From the NCBI GenBank assembly GCA_032629725.1, contig JAFEVB010000032.1, positions 682,001 through 746,000 of the forward strand: DNA of 64,000 bases, in the 5' to 3' direction. Below the pieces are notes generated by a model that did not search any database, was not told the origin of the DNA, and worked only from the letters and a program-made list of their open reading frames with translations. Source of the DNA: Gremmenia infestans. Taxonomy: Eukaryota; Ascomycota; Leotiomycetes; Helotiales; Hamatocanthoscyphaceae. The translations under genes were made by a program, and so were the position numbers. Within the stretch, counting starts at the first letter, position 1, and every line of letters starts with the position of its first letter. This document shows, piece after piece, positions 59,625 to 64,000 of this stretch.

Positions 59625-61614
59625 TCATTGCTGCTGCCAACTAAAAGGCCTCGGACTGGGACTCCCAGTACTACTAGCTGGCGTATTAATATTCCTCCTT
59701 GTATTCCGCTGCTGTTGTTGGCTAGGTAAAGCCTGCCAATCCATCCTCCCCCGATCCTCACCACTCAACTCAGCCAGTTCATGCGGCGCCTCCAACTCGA
59801 ACCTCCCCACCGTACTCTCCTCCCTGGCCGCCAACTCCGCCATCAGCTCCTCGGCGCTCATCTCCACGTTGCCGTAATGGCTGGATCCATACATCTCCGG
59901 CGTCTTCTCGCCCGGCGTATCGAGCTCATGCTTATACGCCGCTGGATGTGGGTCCCCAAAGATGTCGAGATCGTTTTCATGTCCGTTCGCGTTTGTATTT
60001 CCGGCTGCCATGGCGGTGAGAGCAGCTTTGTGCTCTTGTTCTGCCTGTGCGGCGCGCTCAATGGCCTGCGCGAGCTCGGCGGATTTCTGTTCTGCTGCAG
60101 CGCGACGGCGGTGGCGGAGGAAAAACCAGATGCCGAAAGCGAGGGCGGCGATGGCAACCACGCCTGCTATTATTCCGCCTACGATGGCACCGATGCTGGT
60201 CTTTGTTGTCGTTTTTGCTGCTGCGCCGGGGATAGTAGTATTGCCGTTGCCTGATGAGGTATCGGTTGCGTTCTGGGGAAGGATGTCAACGGTGTGTTTG
60301 GGGGCGTTGAGCTCCCATTTGCGCTGCGAGACGGAGAAGTTGGAGCGCCCGTAGTCGACGGTTAGGTAGGCTTCTTGGAGAAAGACGCGGCCGAGCGTGT
60401 ATTGGGTATCGTTGTCTGCGCGGTGTAGGGGAAAGTAACGTTGTGTAGTGTTAACAAGGGGGTAGGAAACCTCGAGGTCAAATGCTGCGTAAGGAAATGT
60501 GATATTAACGCTAGCTGTGTCCGCGAGCGTGGGTGCGAGAGTGAAAGTAAGACTGGTGTTTTGCGTTTGCAATGCTTTGTGTTGCGTGTCGTTGAGGAGA
60601 TATAATTCTGTCGTCTCATCATATACAAGTCCAAAGGTGGATTCAAAAGCGGTGCATGCTTCGAGTGGGAGCCACATTTGCGAGACGGTGGTGTCGATGA
60701 GAGTCAGTATACCATTAGGGAGTAGTGATTCTCCACCGCTTCCGGTGATGGATTTGAGTCCGACTGTAAGATCTCTCGATTGATCGTAATAGAAAGGAAA
60801 TGTAACACTGTTATCCTCAAACAGAGAATCATCATATCCACCCAACGTCAAACTTCCCAGCACCTTGTTCAACCTATACTGTGCTCCAGCCGTATAGCTG
60901 TAGCTCAGACTAGGTATCTTCAAGTCCTCGTACAATAGACTGAGATAGGAAGGCTGGGGATGATTGAAGTCGGAGAAATTTGTCGGCCTGGGGTTCAAGC
61001 CCAACATTCCGATATAATAATCCATCGTTTGTAATCCAGCAACAACCGTGTGGTTCAACGTCGGTCCTCCGCTGCCTTGGAACCCCAACCCCACCGTATC
61101 CCAACCAAATTGACCTTCATCCGCCGCATAATTTGCTCCCAAGTTGGATTCTATATTTAAACCCCAGGGGCCATTGTCCAGCCAAGACGTGCTGGTCGAG
61201 ATGTTGAAAGGAGAGCCGCGAGTCGTGGAACAATTCGAGGGAATATTAGAACCTTGACAACCTTGAACTGCAACCACCCATGTTGATGTCGAAGCTGTAG
61301 ATATCAGGACTCGAGTATCTTGCGCAGGTGAGCCGACCAAGACGGGGAACGAAGACCATGGTCCATCATTGCCTTCCCTATTCCAGCGGTCAGTTCCGCA
61401 TCGCGTAAAAGCAATCACAATCAAAACGCGATCACGATCAGACAAAAATCTAAACTCACCAGTACTGACTAGGCGCGATATCAAGAGCGGTAGGAGTCGT
61501 TGCTGCTGCGACGTTTGCAACAAGACATACGGTGATCCATAGCCACAGTGCTGCAGCGGTGTGTGGACCAACGTCTGGTGTTGTCCGCTTGGGCGTCGTC
61601 CAGATTTGGCGCAT
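59625..61614 (-). CDS. Membrane-anchored pepsin-like protein with altered active site (pseudoprotease)
   Basis: Exons 61614-61460 and 61377-59625 (82-bp intron) give 635 residues. A signal sequence with a late hydrophobic core (ALWLWITVCLVANVAAA) precedes a pepsin-type A1 domain. The first catalytic loop, normally DTG, reads LISTASTSTWVV (Ser 78 in the Asp place). The second reads LIDTTVSQMWLP (Asp 280 kept, Gly changed to Thr). Many N-glycosylation sites and conserved A1 features (FPVLVGSPAQ, GSLTLGGYD, YTLGRVFLQEAYLTVDY) show an intact fold. After a Thr/Ser linker there is one membrane helix (447-472) with a basic stop (RHRRR), then a cytosolic tail of about 160 residues with acidic and Gln-rich parts. 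It may be a cell-surface sensor or binding protein rather than an enzyme. Confidence 0.85.
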
Positions 61615-64000
61615 TCTAGCAAGCGACAGGACAATTCATCTCTGGTTAAACGGTGTCCGTATACACGCACAATTTCAATATCGAACCTCACCAAACGAGC
61701 GACCGTATTGAAGAATGAAAGACAGAAGGGAGGAACAGGGAAGACTGGACTGGACTGGACTAGAAGAAGGAAAGGAGTTTACGTGTAAAAGGGCTGAAGG
61801 ATTCTATTCCTCGAGGACCCGGACCCCATGCATGAAAGCCAGCGGCACAGCACCAGCAAAACGTGGAAATCCCAAGGCCCTACGCCCCGACAGCAAACGA
61901 CCCAGGCGCCTAAGGGAAGAGATTATTGGTTGATAAGTAATACTATTCGAGGGGAGAAGAGCAAGGTCCATGGTCCGATTCCCTTGGCTGTATCTGTGCT
62001 CGAATTTCGGTGCTTCAAAACAAACCAGACTCTTTGGACGGCACTGAAAAGCTCTCCCTCTCCCCTTTCCTCTTCTCCATCTCACTACATCTTTGTGTCC
62101 GGTGCAGAGTACACACACAGCATATTCCTGTCCTCACGGGCAGTCTCCCAAAAGTGGTGTGTCGGCGGGTCGATCTCACTCATCTGTTCCTGGATCTCCA
62201 GTTTAAATCTTAGAATAGGTAACGCGGGTGTATAACTCTAAATTTAACTCTCAGCCCCCAACAGCGGCTCCTGAAACCTCGCCTCGGTACAGGGTTGTAT
62301 CACGATAGCCTGTCCTGTGATGCGCCACATGTCTGGAAGGAAGGCTACCTAAGTTCTACCTTACCTTACACCGTATAACAACCGCCAAGCGCTGACATAC
62401 GGATCGCAGGTCTTGGATTCGAGGGTTCTTGTCTTGGAGACGTTGATATTCTTGCTTGGCACCACCAAACCCCGCCTCCTGGACTCCTCCATGCTAGACT
62501 ATTTTTCAATGTTGGAGCCTCGGATTGCTACAATACATACGGCCTTCAAGTCGGACATCTTCTAAATACTTCATGCATGCTATTTGGTCTCGTTTCGATA
62601 TTATCTTTATTTAGCAGTCCCAAATTACACATCTCTATACAGTATAATAGCCACCTTGCTATTACGCATGGCTGTGTAATTGCTGCACTCACGTAGATGT
62701 CTCAATTCCATTAGGTCACTTGACTTCTGGAGAACATCTAGATGTACTCGGCAAACAGCAAATGATGTTATATCCCTAGGTCGGCAGTTTTCAAGAACCC
62801 ACGCACGATGACCTGGTGTGCCTTTAGGTGATTCCTTCCGTGGTTACACACCTTCTACCAATTCCTCCTCTCCCCCAAAACACCACGCGGTGGTGCCTTA
62901 CGAAGAAGACGTTATCTACCGTTAATAAGACTCGACCAACTTTCTGACGGCTTATAGCTAGATCCGACATATCTCGAAATCCTCTCGCAATCTCAGTTGT
63001 TAGTACATGCGTCACAGCCAGGTTTAGCATCCTCCACTACCCCGCGCATCAAACCCTCTCGAATACACCTCTGCGAGCGTCTCGGAGTACTTCAAAGTAG
63101 GTATTGTACATACTATTTCGACCTACCTATCTTAATGTCATCTCCGAAAGCCTGTAGTGAGCCCGGAATCAACACCAGGCCACATACCGCCGTACCCTTC
63201 CAAGAACCACGGCCTTTTCCCTATTTTTCACGAGCAATAAACACCACACCTCCGATACGCAACAGAAAGAAGCCCAGTATAGGTTCCGAAGTTTGTTTAG
63301 AACCCAAGGCTTACCTAGTGCACCTTGAAATCTTTATCTCTAGCTTCCATTTTGTATCTGGTTGGTTTTGCGCATCCCTCCGATATACACCGCACCCAAC
63401 TGAAAATCAACTTCAATTTCAACCTCCAACTGAAAATTACAGATTCCAAACTACTACCTACTGTAGACAGTCACGAACATTTGCATCACAATGACGGGCA
63501 TCCTACTGTACCTTCAAAGCCGAGAACAAAGACCGAACAAGTCTAATTTTACCGAATAATATCTTTCCTTATCTGTCCAACTTTAGAGTTTTTTAATCTG
63601 TTTAATTTTGCTGCTTTCTGTTGCTTTCTTTTCTGATTCCTTTCCTCTCCAACTATTTCTTGGAGTACTTTTACTCATTCTGCCTTATTCTCCTTTCCTT
63701 TCCAAAGTTTATTGCTTCAGTGGGTTTTGGGACTTTTCTTTCCTCTTGTGCTTTTCTTGATTTACGTTTTCCTTTCCTTTCATTTCATTTCACTTCTCAG
63801 GCTGTACGTTACCTGGAGGTTATTTGTCTGTTCCAATCCCCAGGTTCTTCCATCGACGTGGACGATCTTCCATACGCACCATTCCTCCCCCCCCCCACTT
63901 TTGATTCCCATATTTTATGTCAACACCACAGTGATATCATAGATCCTCAAGGTCGAAGTTGGGTTGGACTACATCTTGCCGAACTTGGCCCGCTTTGTGT
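61615..64000. other. Intergenic region to the window edge; pyrimidine-rich end
   Basis: No supportable gene. A GGACT tandem lies near 61745-61760, in the 5' flank of the pseudoprotease gene. From about 63560 the plus strand becomes strongly T/C-rich with TTTCCTTTC runs, as in fungal core promoters and 5' leaders, so a plus-strand gene probably starts beyond the edge. Confidence 0.45.

Noticed and set aside
61460..61694. Longer N-terminus of the pseudoprotease read through the intron from 61694
   Set aside because: It lacks a signal peptide and reads intron sequence; the spliced model from 61614 restores both a signal peptide and good splice sites.

Overview
The window looks like nuclear DNA of a filamentous ascomycete (Pezizomycotina; Leotiomycetes is my guess, an inference only). 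The signs are genes cut by short introns (mostly 46-130 bp, GT...AG, CTAAC-type branch points), typical ascomycete gene families, and a transposon-rich block mutated in the C-to-T/G-to-A manner of repeat-induced point mutation (RIP), which leaves TA dinucleotides and almost no open frame.

Layout. 1-8030 is repeat territory. A degenerate Tc1/mariner transposase (about 600-846 and 7404-7716) is split by a complete but RIP-degraded Ty3/gypsy retrotransposon in minus orientation (847-7403, LTRs of about 485 bp, 5-bp target duplication AGTAT). A shortened 5S rRNA-like gene follows at 7914-8022. 9084-12515 holds a frameshifted F-box pseudogene and an aquaporin whose second exon has an in-frame stop. 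13799-19597 is a run of mitochondrial genes: an MCP2/ADCK1-type atypical kinase, a small one-helix protein with a GC-AG intron, an NAD-carrier-like transporter and QCR7. 20373-23987 carries MNN9 and a DNA-3-methyladenine glycosylase, divergently transcribed. 27971-32065 carries a GPI-anchored aspartic protease and a vacuolar amino-acid transporter with an apparent 1-base frameshift. 32413-37945 holds two divergent genes for proteins with long acidic and lysine-rich disordered tails; neither is recognised. 39411-40007 is a coiled-coil gene interrupted by a stop codon.

41492-49448 looks like a small metabolic cluster: a SnoaL/NTF2-like protein, a Baeyer-Villiger monooxygenase, an antibiotic-biosynthesis-monooxygenase (ABM)-like protein and a Zn2Cys6 transcription factor. 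The first two share a divergent promoter. A 4.7-kb stretch without a supportable gene follows. 54158-61614 carries CEX1/SCYL1, a PHD-finger protein and a membrane-anchored pepsin-like protein that has lost a catalytic aspartate.

Exon coordinates were derived by eye from splice consensus and frame agreement; every multi-exon model sums to a whole number of codons unless stated. No database search or expression data were available.
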